A DNA stretch of 64,000 nucleotides from Antedon mediterranea. Its lineage: Eukaryota; Echinodermata; Crinoidea; Comatulida; Antedonidae. Shown here piece after piece: positions 22,387 to 33,500 of the stretch. The position numbers were made by a program, and so were the translations under genes. The stretch spans positions 20,368,101 through 20,432,100 of the forward strand of contig NC_092677.1 in NCBI RefSeq assembly GCF_964355755.1, in the 5' to 3' direction. The notes under the pieces are model-generated. The model was not told the origin of the DNA, ran no database searches, and saw nothing but the letters and a program-made list of their open reading frames with translations. Each line of letters begins with the position of its first letter. The first letter of the stretch is position 1.

Positions 22387-24307
22387 ACCAGCACTTATAA
22401 GGCAGTTTTTGTCTTATGCGAATAACGACACTAATCATCTTAACCAGTTATTGCACCTTGCCCCGTGGTGTATGGTGATTGACCATCAAGACATCAACTC
22501 ATCTTGGGAAGGCTGCCTGGACCTACTAGAGGCCGCGGTTAGAGACAGTGTCCCAGTGGTGATACGCAAGAAATCCAAGAACAAACCATGGATTACGATC
22601 GACATCTTACGGCTAGCCAACAAGAAACGAGCTCTGTTTAGAAAGTTTGTGAAGACTCAATCAATGGACATTTGGACTAAATATAAACAAATTAGAAATG
22701 ATTTAAAATACAAGACCAAAAGAGCGTATTATAATTATGTAAATAAGTTGTTTTCATCTCCTGACAACAAACGTAGATTCTGGGGACATGTCAGAATGAA
22801 ACGTAATTCTTCTTGTGCTAGTGTTTTCATGCTTGATGGAACACAAATTGAAAAGCCGGAAGATATCGCTCAGTGCTTTCAAAATGTCTTTTCGTCCGTT
22901 TTTAATTATTCTGAGAATATTCCAGATACTCATTTACCTTGTTTATATCCACTACCAACCTTATCTAATGTTTATTTTTCTGTTTCAAAAATCACTAGCA
23001 TGTTGCAGAAACTTAAAACAAACAAGGCTGCAGGCCCAGACAACTTATCTCCCAAGCTTCTCCAGCTCTGTGCCCCGACATTTGCCCCAGTTCTTTACGA
23101 GTTGTTTAAAATTTCTATTTCATCAGGTTGTGTGCCAGAAGGTTGGAAGAGGGCACATGTCACCCCTATCTTTAAGAAAGGAGTGACTACCGATTTTAAC
23201 AACTACCGCCCGGTGGCTTTAACATCTGTTGTCGGTAAATTGCTGGAGAGGCTTGTGGTGCAAGCACTTCTAAAACATGCTACTGAAAATTGCTTGTTTA
23301 TCGAAAACCAACATGGGTTTTTACCTAATAAATCATGTGCCACGCAACTTGCAACTATTATCCATGACTGGTCCTCTATTTTAGATAAAAGATCTCCACC
23401 CCATATTGATGCCATTTTTTTAGATATCTCGAAGGCCTTTGACCGGATGCCTCATGACATTCTCCTCAATAGGCTTTCCCAGCAATTTAACATTACTGGT
23501 GATATATGGTACTGGTTAAAGTCTTTTTTAATTGAAAGATACCAAAAGGTTCAATTTAAAGGGTCTTCATCTAACTGGGTGGAGGTAACCAGTGGGGTAC
23601 CTCAAGGTAGTGTACTTGGTCCCATTCTTTTTAACTTTTTTATTAACGATATTATTTGTTCACTTAAATGTAAAACTGCTATTTTTGCTGACGATACTCT
23701 TATTTATAATGCAATTAACTCTCTTCAGGATTCTCTAAACCTTCAAGCTGATCTGGACCGACTTGGTCTGTGGAGCCAAGCAAATCGCATGCCTTTCAAT
23801 GTTATGAAGACGAATATCCTGCATGTCACACGTTTGCGTAACAGACAGTTGTCTAAATACCTTTTGTTTGGCTCTCATATTAGTCCGGTGACATCTTTTA
23901 AATATCTTGGTGTTACTTTTAACTCAAAATTGACCTGGGATGACCATGTCCATGTCATTGTTTCCAAAGCTAAACGTATGTTGGGCTTTGTTTGGAGTGT
24001 GGCTGGACATGCTTCGACCAGTGCATTTTTGTCTTTGTACAAAAGTCTTGTTTTGCCCGATCTAGAGTATGCGCAACCTGCTTGGTTTCCATGGACAAAG
24101 TCTTTGTCAGATCAGCTTGAGGGGGTCCATAGGAGAGCAACTCGTCTTGCTCTCAAACAGCATCGTGGAAAGATGTGCTGTGAGGAGAGGTTAAATTTGC
24201 TTTCAGTTTCATCTTTGTCTGTTAGAAGAGATAAATTTCTTATTATATTTTGTTTTAAGGTTCTGGTGGGTTTCTGGACTGCAGCACAGTTCATGACTGT
24301 ATTTTAA
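22334..24307 (+). CDS. Retrotransposon reverse transcriptase frame (defective copy)
   Basis: 657 residues in a frame +1 to the endonuclease frame, overlapping it by 53 bp. Residues 80-155 are the basic linker seen before CR1/L2 RTs. RT motifs in order: KAAGPDNLSP (231-240), VTPIFKKG (276-283), NYRPVALTS (290-298), HGF (327-329), LDISKAFD (363-370, catalytic Asp364), GVPQGSVLGPILF (421-433) and FADDT (451-455, catalytic Asp pair 453-454). Thumb-like sequence with FKYLGV and the conserved ERLNLLSVSSLSVRR follow. The active site is intact. The first ~20 residues are probably not native because the true protein is expected to enter from the endonuclease frame. The C-terminus is cut short; the usual end continues in another frame at 24319. 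Confidence 0.85.
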   Translation: MNLTTVEYKFQMQKAQPEPALIRQFLSYANNDTNHLNQLLHLAPWCMVIDHQDINSSWEGCLDLLEAAVRDSVPVVIRKKSKNKPWITIDILRLANKKRALFRKFVKTQSMDIWTKYKQIRNDLKYKTKRAYYNYVNKLFSSPDNKRRFWGHVRMKRNSSCASVFMLDGTQIEKPEDIAQCFQNVFSSVFNYSENIPDTHLPCLYPLPTLSNVYFSVSKITSMLQKLKTNKAAGPDNLSPKLLQLCAPTFAPVLYELFKISISSGCVPEGWKRAHVTPIFKKGVTTDFNNYRPVALTSVVGKLLERLVVQALLKHATENCLFIENQHGFLPNKSCATQLATIIHDWSSILDKRSPPHIDAIFLDISKAFDRMPHDILLNRLSQQFNITGDIWYWLKSFLIERYQKVQFKGSSSNWVEVTSGVPQGSVLGPILFNFFINDIICSLKCKTAIFADDTLIYNAINSLQDSLNLQADLDRLGLWSQANRMPFNVMKTNILHVTRLRNRQLSKYLLFGSHISPVTSFKYLGVTFNSKLTWDDHVHVIVSKAKRMLGFVWSVAGHASTSAFLSLYKSLVLPDLEYAQPAWFPWTKSLSDQLEGVHRRATRLALKQHRGKMCCEERLNLLSVSSLSVRRDKFLIIFCFKVLVGFWTAAQFMTVF

Positions 24308-24318
24308 CACAGGCTTTT

Positions 24319-24447
24319 TTTCATTCTATAGCAATCAGGTTACCCCGTGTCTGGGACCAGCTTCCCAGACCGTTGACAGATGCTGCAGTCCTAGAAAGCC
24401 CATCAGCCTTCATTAGAAAAGTTCATATTCATTTTGATTCGCTGTAA
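24319..24447 (+). pseudogene. Out-of-frame C-terminal segment of the LINE RT protein
   Basis: Reads FHSIAIRLPRVWDQLPRPL and onward to a TAA at 24445-24447. This matches the conserved tail of CR1/Jockey-type proteins (R-x-W-x-x-LP, then ...F...L). It lies in frame 1 while RT is in frame 2, and the usual stretch between the two is shortened, so a small deletion or indel near 24260-24318 is likely. Confidence 0.7.
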
Positions 24448-24494
24448 CTGTTTTTTGTCTTTGTGTCTTTTATGTGTAAACTGACTTTGGGGTT

Positions 24495-24541
24495 GGGTCA
24501 ACCGGCTCAGCTACAGTGATTAAGTTCACTTAGGTTGACCC
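24495..24541 (+). other. LINE 3' UTR inverted repeat (9-bp stem)
   Basis: GGGTCAACC at 24495-24503 and GGTTGACCC at 24533-24541 are perfect inverted repeats with a 29-nt loop, about 50 bp before the element's tail. Many LINEs use a 3' stem-loop for recognition by their RT; that role here is inferred. Confidence 0.55.
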
Positions 24542-24591
24542 TGGTCTCCCCAATTTCAGTTTTTTTTGTTTTGTATATACTTAAATAGACC

Positions 24592-24621
24592 AAATAAATA
24601 ATGAAATGAAATGAAATGAAA
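24592..24621 (+). repeat. LINE 3' simple-repeat tail
   Basis: AAATAAATAATGAAATGAAATGAAATGAAA: an AATAAA-like start passing into about four GAAAT pentamers. It marks the 3' end of the element. Confidence 0.7.
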
Positions 24622-26093
24622 GTTGGCATGGGTACGAGTCGACCAGGGGTGAATCGACCAGAGTACACCCGGCCGCCCTACTAGAGCATAGGCTACAGGC
24701 CTGCAGGAATGGGAAATCTGCTCTAGCTATAGGCATAGGCCTACATTGGGACGCCCAAAAAAGCCATCCTATGAGCATAAAAAGGCCTCGTTGAGCAAGA
24801 CATGTTAACATATACTACACAGTACTAGTACGTCTACCATTTATTATAGTTCCATGGTACTACGGATCACTACTATCTAGGTCTAGTAGGCTAGGGTAGG
24901 TTTCCAGTAATTTTTTCAGGAGGGCATGTGAGAGGTGAGGTAGGTTAGCCCAGCCAGGCTAAACTAACATGTAAGTAGTATTCTACCATGGGATGGGAAC
25001 GAGTCGGCATGGGGGTACGGGTTGATTTTTATCCGTGGGGCTGGTCAACCCGCAACGTACCCATGTCAACTCGTACCAAACTTGGCTAACTCGTACCCAA
25101 ATAATTGGTCAACTCGTACCAATAGCTTTATAGCTTTATTGATAGTTTATTGATGTTTTTTGTATATGTTTTTAAGCAAAATTCTATCCATAACCCTAAT
25201 TTTTAATGTTCAATGTGATATTTATTGAAGTGCTTTGAATACGTTGACGAAATTTGGAGGTATGACACCTTGTTAGGAGTAGAATCAGCTTCCAGCATTA
25301 AATGTTAAAAATAAGTTTATATTACTCATTAATTAATAATAATTATTAATAAATTAATAGAAAACTAGCGAGGGCGCTTTTCGACAAGGAAATGAATGAT
25401 TTTTTATGTGTGTTATTTTTCCGCTCGAGTTTATTCAATGTAGTGTAATATACACTGTTACATATTATTTTATTGGGAAGTAATTATTTTTGTGTGAATC
25501 TTCTTGGAGTTGTTTGAAAGCCTATCCACTTATTTCTTTTCTTCAGAAAACATCTAATTTAGGTCTTAAAGTGACAAAAATACACCTCACATCACCAACC
25601 TCCAACACACCAGATTCTACCAACACACACTTCATCTCCTGAACTAACATAGTACAGTATAAATCAAATTAATTGTTTAAAATTTTTTTATTGAAATCAA
25701 TCTGCCTCAAAAAATATTATAATAGTAACAATAACAGAAAGGTAGATAGGTATTTTAATAATTTTTAAACTTAAAAATGTAAAAAAATACTGAATAAAAA
25801 TGTATACATACATTATAAATGAAATAAAATAACTACTATTTTAGTAATGCATACACAAGTACAGAATATCAGAAATCAATGAATTATGTTTCTAAATATG
25901 GCATTATTAGGCTAATTTGATTTGAGAAAACATTAATGCCATTGGCCTATACGAAAAATCAATGCAATTAGACAAAATAGTTACATAAACAATTAATACT
26001 AATATTGGTAGGCATAAAATAATAGTGTATATCAACTTTCCTTAAATATAAACAGTATAGGGCCTTACCAATTTATTTAATACATACATAATA
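24622..26093. other. AT-rich low-copy DNA, no gene recognised
   Basis: 24622-25130 holds several related words, GGTACGAGTCGACC (24631 on), GGGAACGAGTCGG (~24995) and, inverted, GTCAACTCGTACC (25065, 25109), plus AGGCCTA-type palindromes. 25130-26093 is mostly A/T with short poly-T and ATTAAT runs. Open frames are short and have no recognisable domains. Confidence 0.6.
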
Positions 26094-26728
26094 AAACTTG
26101 TTAACATAAAAACACAAAAGAGCTTCAAATCGCATTTGCAGACGTTTTAGACCCTTTTGTGCATTTCGATGAAACTTGGTTACACAAAAACATCACATTA
26201 GAAACCGTATTAGACCATTTTGAGCATTTCGTTAAAACTTTTCACACAAAAACATCAAAGTCCACAAAATAGCTTCATATCGTATTTAAAAACGTTTTAG
26301 ACCATTTTGAGCATTTCGAAAAAACTTTTTCACACAAAACATCAAAGTTTACAAAATAGCTTCAAATCGCATTTGGAGACGTTTTAGACCATTTTGTGAT
26401 TTTCGAAAAAAATTGTTAACATAAAAACACCAAAGTGCTCAGAATACCTTCAAATCGCATTTTGAGACGTTTTAGACCATTTTGTGATTTTCGAAAAAAC
26501 TTGTTAACATAAAAACACCAAAGTGCTCAGAATACCTTCAAATCGTATTTTGAGACGTTTTAGACCATTTTCTGATTTTCGAAAAAACTTGTTAACATAA
26601 AAATACCAAAGTGCTTAGAAAAGCTTCAAATCGCATTTGAAGACGTTTTAGACCATTTTGTTCATTTCGATGAAACTTGGTTACACAAAAACATCAAAGA
26701 GCACAAAAGAGCTTAATATCGTATTTAA
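26094..26728. repeat. Satellite 2 array, ~88 bp monomer (block a)
   Basis: Tandem ~88 bp monomers of the form CAAATCGCATTTGGAGACG, TTTTAGACCATTTTGTG, ATTTTCGAAAAAACTTG, TTAACATAAAAACACC, AAAGTGCTCAGAATACC. Subtypes differ after ATTTTG: TGATTTTCGAAAA, TGCATTTCGATGAAAC, GAGCATTTCGTTAAAAC, GAGCATTTCGACAAAAC. The start at ~26094 is abrupt against unique DNA. The block ends in TAA (26726-26728) at an insertion. Confidence 0.95.
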
Positions 26729-26762
26729 CAAGGCCAACAGCCATTAAGTCGCGTGCTACAAT

Positions 26763-26864
26763 GCATAGTGATACCGGACCGACAGACAAACAGACCGACA
26801 GACAGACAGACCGACAGACCGACAGACCGACAGACAGACGGACCGACCGACATAGTGAACTATA
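26763..26864 (+). repeat. CAGAC/CCGAC repeat, left copy (partner 27435-27532)
   Basis: Starts GCATAGTGATACCGGACCGA, runs through alternating CAGA and CCGA tetramers, and ends CATAGTGAACTATA. The same beginning and end recur at 27435-27532. The open frames here translate only the tetramer repeat. Confidence 0.85.
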
Positions 26865-27434
26865 CTGACCGAAATTACTGAACATGTTTAAAAATGTTGA
26901 AATGTTTAAAAAAATTTATATTTTTTTAATTTACACGTGCGTAGCCTGTCACTTTTGACGTGCTCGTATAACGTAATTTCGAGTTGAAAAGTAAGTCAAG
27001 AAAACAGAAATCGGGCAAAAAGAGTGCGCAATAACATTTAACGCGCAGTGCGCGCGCAAAAATCTGCGCACTCATGGCAATTTTGTAAACGCTTAAAATT
27101 GCCAGAAACGTACTCTTATTTCATCGAAAATAAATTTTGAAAATTTTAGGCGCGCGTACGCATGCGTTACATGCGCTACGCACGTAATTGTATTGCCATA
27201 TGATGATTTATGCCCTGAAATTTATGAGTACCAAATTTTATTTAATTGTGATTCATGGTTGTTAAGATATGATTACAAACGTGATTTCGTTAAATCGTGC
27301 GTAGACCGCGTAATTTTTTATTGCGCACCGTGAAATCATAACCACATCGATTCCTGGCCATAAGGAATATTCTGTGAAAAATTGATTTAGCTAGATTAAA
27401 CTGATATCAAGATAAGGTCATAAAGCGATAAAAC

Positions 27435-27532
27435 GCATAGTGATACCGGACCGACAGACAGACAGACCGACAGACAGACCGACAGACAGACAGACAGACA
27501 GACAGACCGACCGACCGACATAGTGAACTATA
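27435..27532 (+). repeat. CAGAC/CCGAC repeat, right copy
   Basis: Same start, tetramer core and CATAGTGAACTATA end as 26763-26864, in the same orientation, with a different order of CAGA and CCGA blocks. Confidence 0.85.
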
Positions 27533-27550
27533 GAGTCGCTTCCACGCGAC

Positions 27551-30500
27551 TAAAAACGTTTTAGACCATTTTGAGCATTTCGAAAAAACTTTTTCACACA
27601 AAACATCAAAGTTTACAAAATAGCTTCAAATCGCATTTGGAGACGTTTTAGACCATTTTGTGATTTTCGAAAAAACTTGTTAACATAAAAACACCAAAGT
27701 GCTTAGAAAAGCTTCAAATCGCATTTGAAGACGTTTTAGACCATTTTGTTCATTTCGATGAAACTTGGTTACACAAAAACATCAAAGTGCTTAAAATCAC
27801 ATTTTGAGCATTTCGTTAAAACTTTTCACACAAAAACATCAAAGAGTAAAAAATAGCTTAATATCGTATTTAAAAACGTTTTAGACCATTTTGAGCGTTT
27901 CGAAAAAACTTTTTCACACAAAACATCAAAGTGTACAAAATAGCTTCAAATCGCATTTGGAGACGTTTTAGACAATTTTGTGATTTTCGAAAAAACTTGT
28001 TTACATAAAAACACCAAAGTGCTAAGAATAGCTTCCAATCGCATTTGGAGACGTTTTAGACCCTTTTGTGCATTTCGATGAAACTTGGTTACACAAAAAC
28101 ATCAAAGTGCTTAAAATCACATTAGAAACCGTTTTAGACCATTTTGAGCATTTCGTTAAAATTTTTCACAGAAAAACATCAAAGAGCAAAAAATAGCTTA
28201 ATATCGTATTTAAAAACGTTTTAGACCATTTTGAGCATTCCGACAAAACTTTTTCACACAAAACATCAAAGTGTACAGAATAGCTTCAAATCGCATTTGG
28301 AGACGTTTTAAACCATTTTGAGCATTTCGATAAAATTTTACACACAAAAACATCAAAGTGCACAAAATAGCTTAATATGGTATTTAAAAACGTTTTAGAC
28401 CATTTTGAGCATTTCAACAAAACTTTTTCTCACAAAACATCAAAGTGTACAGAATAGCTTCAAATCGCATTTGGAGACGTTTTAGACCATTTTGTGCATT
28501 TCGATGAAACTAGGTTACACAAAAACATCAAAGTGCTTAAAATCACATTTTGAGCATTTCGAAAAAAACTTTTCACACAAAAACATCAAAGTCCACAAAA
28601 TAGCTTAATATAGTATTTAAAAACGTTTTAGACCATTTTGAGCGTTTTGAAAAAACTTTTTCACACAAAACATCAAAGTTTACAAAATAGCTTCAAATCG
28701 CATTTGGAGACGTTTTAGACCATTTTGTGATTTTCGAAAAAACTTGTTAACATAAAAACACCAAAGTGCTCAGAATACCTTCAAATCGCATTTTGAGACG
28801 TTTTAGGCCATTTTGTGATTTTCGAAAAAACTTGTTAACATAAAAACACCAAAGTGCTTAGAAAAGCTTCAAATCGCATTTGGAGACGTTTTAGACCATT
28901 TTGTTCATTTCGATGAAACTTGGTTACACAAAAACATCAAAGAGCACAAAAGAGCTTAATATCGTATTTAAAAACGTTTTAGACCATTTTGAGCATTTCG
29001 ACAAAACTTTTTCACACAAAACATCAAAGTGTACAGAATAGCTTTAAATCGCATTTGGAGACGTTTTAGACCATTTTGTAGTTTTCGAAAAAACTTGTTA
29101 ACATAAAAACACAAAAGAGCTTTAAATCGCATTTGGAGACGTTTTAGACCCTTTTGTGCATTTCGATGAAACTTGGTTACACAAAAACATCAAAGTGGTT
29201 AAAATCACATTAGAAACCGTTTTAGACCATTTTGAGCATTTCGTTAAAACTTTTCACACAAAAACATCAAAGTCCACAAAATAGCTTAATATCGTATTTA
29301 AAAACGTTTTAGACCATTTTGAGCATTTCGAAAAAACTTTTTCACACAAAACATCAAAGTTTACAAAATAGCTTCAAATCGCATTTGGAGACGTTTTAGA
29401 CCATTTTGTGATTTTCGAAAAAACTTGTTAACATAAAAACACCAAAGTGCTCAGAATACCTTCAAATCGCATTTTGAGACGTTTTAGACCATTTTGTGAT
29501 TTTCCAAAAAACTTGTTAACATAAAAACACCAAAGTGCTCAGAATACCTTCACATCGCATTTTGAGACGTTTTAGACCATTTTGTGATTTTCGAAAAAAC
29601 TTGTTAACATAAAAACACCAAAGTGCTTAGAAAAGCTTCAAATCGCATTTGGAGACGTTTTAGACCATTTTGTGCATTTCGATGAAACTTGGTTACACAA
29701 AAACATCAAAGTGCTTAAAATCACATTTTGAGCATTTCGTTAAAACTTTTCACACAAAAACATCAAAGAGTAAAAAATAGCTTAATATCGTATTTAAAAA
29801 CGTTTTAGACCATTTTGAGCATTTCGACAAAACTTTTTCACACAAAACATCAAAGTGTACAAAATAGCTTTAAATCGCATTTGGAGACGTTTTGGACCAT
29901 TTTGTAGTTTTCGAAAAAACTTGTTAACATAAAAACACAAAAGAGCTTCAAATCGCATTTGGAGACGTTTTAGACCCTTTTGTGCATTTCGATGAAACTT
30001 GGTTACACAAAAACATCAAAGTGCTTAAAATCACATTAGAAACCGTTTTAGACCATTTTGAGCATTTCGTTAAAACTTTTCACACAAAAACATCAAAGTC
30101 CACAAAATAGCTTCATATCGTATTTAAAAACGTTTTAGACCATTTTGAGCATTTCGAAAAAACTTTTTCACACAAAACATCAAAGTTTACAAAATACCTT
30201 CAAATCGCATTTTGAGACGTTTTAGACCATTTTGTGATTTTCGAAAAAACTTGTTAACATAAAAACACCAAAGTGCTCAGAATACCTTCAAATCGTATTT
30301 TGAGACGTTTTAGACCATTTTGTGATTTTCGAAAAAACTTGTTAACATAAAAACACCAAAGTGCTTAAAAAAGCTTCAAATCGCATTTGGAGACGTTTTA
30401 GACCATTTTGTGATTTTCGATGAAACTTGGTTACACAAAAACATCAAAGTGCTTAAAATCACATTTTGAGCATTTCGTTAAAACTTTTCACACAAAAACA

Positions 30501-33500
30501 TCAAAGAGTAAAAAATAGCTTAATATCGTATTTAAAAACGTTTTAGACCATTTTGAGCATTTCGAAAAAACTTTTTCACACAAAACATCAAAGTCCACAA
30601 AATAGCTTAATATAGTATTTAAAAACGTTTTAGACCATTTTGTGCGTTTTGAAAAAACTTTTTCACACAAAACATCAAAGTTTACAAAATAGCTTCAAAT
30701 CGCATTTGGAGACGTTTTAGACCATTTTGTGATTTTCGAAAAAACTTGTTAACATAAAAACACCAAAGTGCTCAGAATACCTTCAAATCGCATTTTGAAA
30801 CGTTTTAGACCATTTTGTGATTTTCGAAAAAACTTGTTAACATAAAAACACCAAAGTGCTCAGAATACCTTCAAATCGTATTTTGAGACGTTTTAGACCA
30901 TTTTGTGATTTTCGAAAAAACTTGTTAACATAAAAACACCAAAGTGCTTAGAAAAGCTTCAAATCGCATTTGGAGACGTTTTAGACCATTTTGTTCATTT
31001 CGATGAAACTTGGTTACACAAAAACATCAAAGAGCACAAAAGATCTTAATATCGTATTTAAAAACGTTTTAGACCATTTTGAGCATTTCGAAAAAAACTT
31101 TTTCACACAAAACATCAAAGTGTACAAAATAGCTTCAAATCGCATTTGGAGACGTTTAGACAATTTTGTGATTTTCGAAAAAACTTGTTTACATAAAAAC
31201 ACCAAAGTGCTAAGAATAGCTTCCAATCGCATTTGGAGACGTTTTAGACCCTTTTGTGCATTTCGATGAAACTTGGTTACACAAAAACATCAAAGTGCTT
31301 AAAATCACATTAGAAACCATTTTAGACCATTTTGAGCATTTCGTTAAAATTTTTCACAGAAAAACATCAAAGAGCAAAAAATAGCTTAATATCGTATTTA
31401 AAAACGTTTTAGACCATTTTGAGCATTTCGACAAAACTTTTTCACACAAAACATCAAAGTGTACAGAATAGCTTCAAATCGCATTTGGAGACGTTTTAAA
31501 CCAGTTTGAGCATTTCGATAAAATTTTACACACAAAAACATCAAAGTGCACAAAATAGCTTAATATGGTATTTAAAAACGTTTTAGACCATTTTGAGCAT
31601 TTCGACAAAACTTTTTCTCACAAAACATCAAAGTGTACAGAATAGCTTCAAATCGCATTTGGAGACGTTTTAGACCATTTTGTGCATTTCGATGAAACTT
31701 GGTTACACAAAAACATCAAAGTGCTTAAAATCACATTTTGAGCATTTCGTTAAAACTTTTCACACAAAAACATCAAAGTCCACAAAATAGCTTAATATAG
31801 TATTTAAAAACGTTTTAGACCATTTTGAGCGTTTCGAAAAAACTTTTTCACACAAAACATCAAAGTTTACAAAATAGCTTCAAATCGCATTTGGAGACGT
31901 TTTAGACCATTTTGTGATTTTCGAAAAAACTTGTTAACATAAAAACACCAAAGTGCTCAGAATATCTTCAAATCGCATTTTGAGACGTTTTAGACCATTT
32001 TGTGATTTTCGAAAAAACTTGTTAACATAAAAACACCAAAGTGCTTAGAAAAGCTTCAAATCGCATTTGGAGACGTTTTAGACCATTTTGTTCATTTCGA
32101 TGAAACTTAGTTACACAAAAACATCAAAGAGCACAAAAGAGATATAATATCGTATTTAAAAACGTTTTAGACCATTTTGAGCATTTCGACAAAACTTTTT
32201 CACACAAAACATCAAAGTGTACAGAATAGCTTTAAATCGCATTTGGAGACGTTTTAGACCATTTTGTAGTTTTCGAAAAAACTTGTTAACATAAAAACAC
32301 AAAAGAGCTAAGAATAGCTTCAAATCGCATTTGGAGACGTTTTAGACCCTTTTGTGCATTTCGATGAAACTTGGTTACACAAAAACATCAAAGTGCTTAA
32401 AATCACATTAGAAACCGTTTTAGACCATTTTGAGCATTTCGTTAAAACTTTTCACACAAAAACATCAAAGTCCACAAAATAGCTTAATATCGTATTTAAA
32501 AACGTTTTAGACCATTTTGAGCATTTCGAAAAAACTTTTTCACACAAAACATCAAAGTTTACAAAATAGCTTCAAATCGCATTTGGAGACGTTTTAGACC
32601 ATTTTGTGATTTTCGAAAAAACTTGTTAACATAAAAACACCAAAGTGCTCAGAATACCTTCAAATCACATTTTGAGACGTTTTAGACCATTTTGTGATTT
32701 TCGAAAAAACTTGTTAACATAAAAACACCAAAGTGCTTAGAAAAGCTTCAAATCGCATTTGGAGACGTTTTAGACCATTTTGTGCATTTCGATGAAACTT
32801 GGTTACACAAAAACATCAAAGTGCTTAAAATCACATTTTGAGCATTTCGTTAAAACTTTTCACACAAAAACATCAAAGAGCAAAAAATAGCTTAATATCG
32901 TATTTAAAAACGTTTTAGACCATTTTGAGCATTTCGACAAAACTTTTTCACACAAAACATCAAAGTTTACAAAAAAGCTTCAAATCGCATTTGGAGACGT
33001 TTTAGACCATTTTGTGATTTTCGAAAAAACTTGTTAACATAAAAACACCAAAGTGCTTAGAAAGGCTTCAAATCGCATTTGGATACGTTTTAGACCATTT
33101 TGTTCATTTCGATGAAACTTGGTTACACAAAAACATCAAAGAGCACAAAAGTATTTAAAAACGTTTTACACCATTTTGAGCATTCCGACAAAACTTTTTC
33201 ACACAAAACATCAAAGTGTACAGAATAGCTTTAAATCGCATTTGGAGACGTTTTAGACCATTTTGTAGTTTTCGAAAAAACTTGTTAACATAAAAACACA
33301 AAAGAGCTTCAAATCGCATTTGGAGACGTTTTAGACCCTTTTGTGCATTTCGATGAAACTTGGTTACACAAAAACATCAAAGTGCTTAAAATCACATTAG
33401 AAACCGTTTTAGACCATTTTGAGCATTTCGTTAAAACTTTTCACACAAAAACATCAAAGTCCACAAAATAGCTTAATATCGTATTTAAAAACGTTTTAGA

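Larger units (their letters stand above)
20833..24621 (+). mobile_element. CR1/L2-like non-LTR retrotransposon (LINE), inactivated copy
   Basis: The core runs from the leader/2A/endonuclease frame (21334) through reverse transcriptase, a C-terminal segment (to 24447), a 3' UTR with a stem-loop, and a short ATGAA/GAAAT repeat tail ending at 24621. The true 5' end is unresolved: 20833 is only where similarity to copy A stops, and 20833-21333 holds no recognisable coding sequence. Domain order APE endonuclease then reverse transcriptase, with a simple-repeat tail, fits the CR1/L2/Rex group. Coding parts lie in frames 1, 2 and 1, so this copy is not autonomous. Confidence 0.85.
26729..27550. mobile_element. 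822-bp insertion in satellite 2, probable mobile element
   Basis: The satellite word TATTTAA|AAACG is split here, and TAA occurs on both sides (26726-26728, 27551-27553), as expected for a 3-bp target duplication. GTCGCGTG lies ~20 bp inside the left end and CACGCGAC is the last 8 bp on the right, giving a short, offset inverted repeat. Inside are two ~100 bp direct repeats rich in CAGAC/CCGAC and a GC-richer centre. No transposase is seen. A TWA site points to PIF/Harbinger, but the ends do not align well enough to assign. Confidence 0.65.

Noticed and set aside
26677-27601. Frames rich in TDRQTDRQ or SVCLSVCRSV
   Set aside because: Direct translation of CAGAC/CCGAC tetramer tracts on the two strands.
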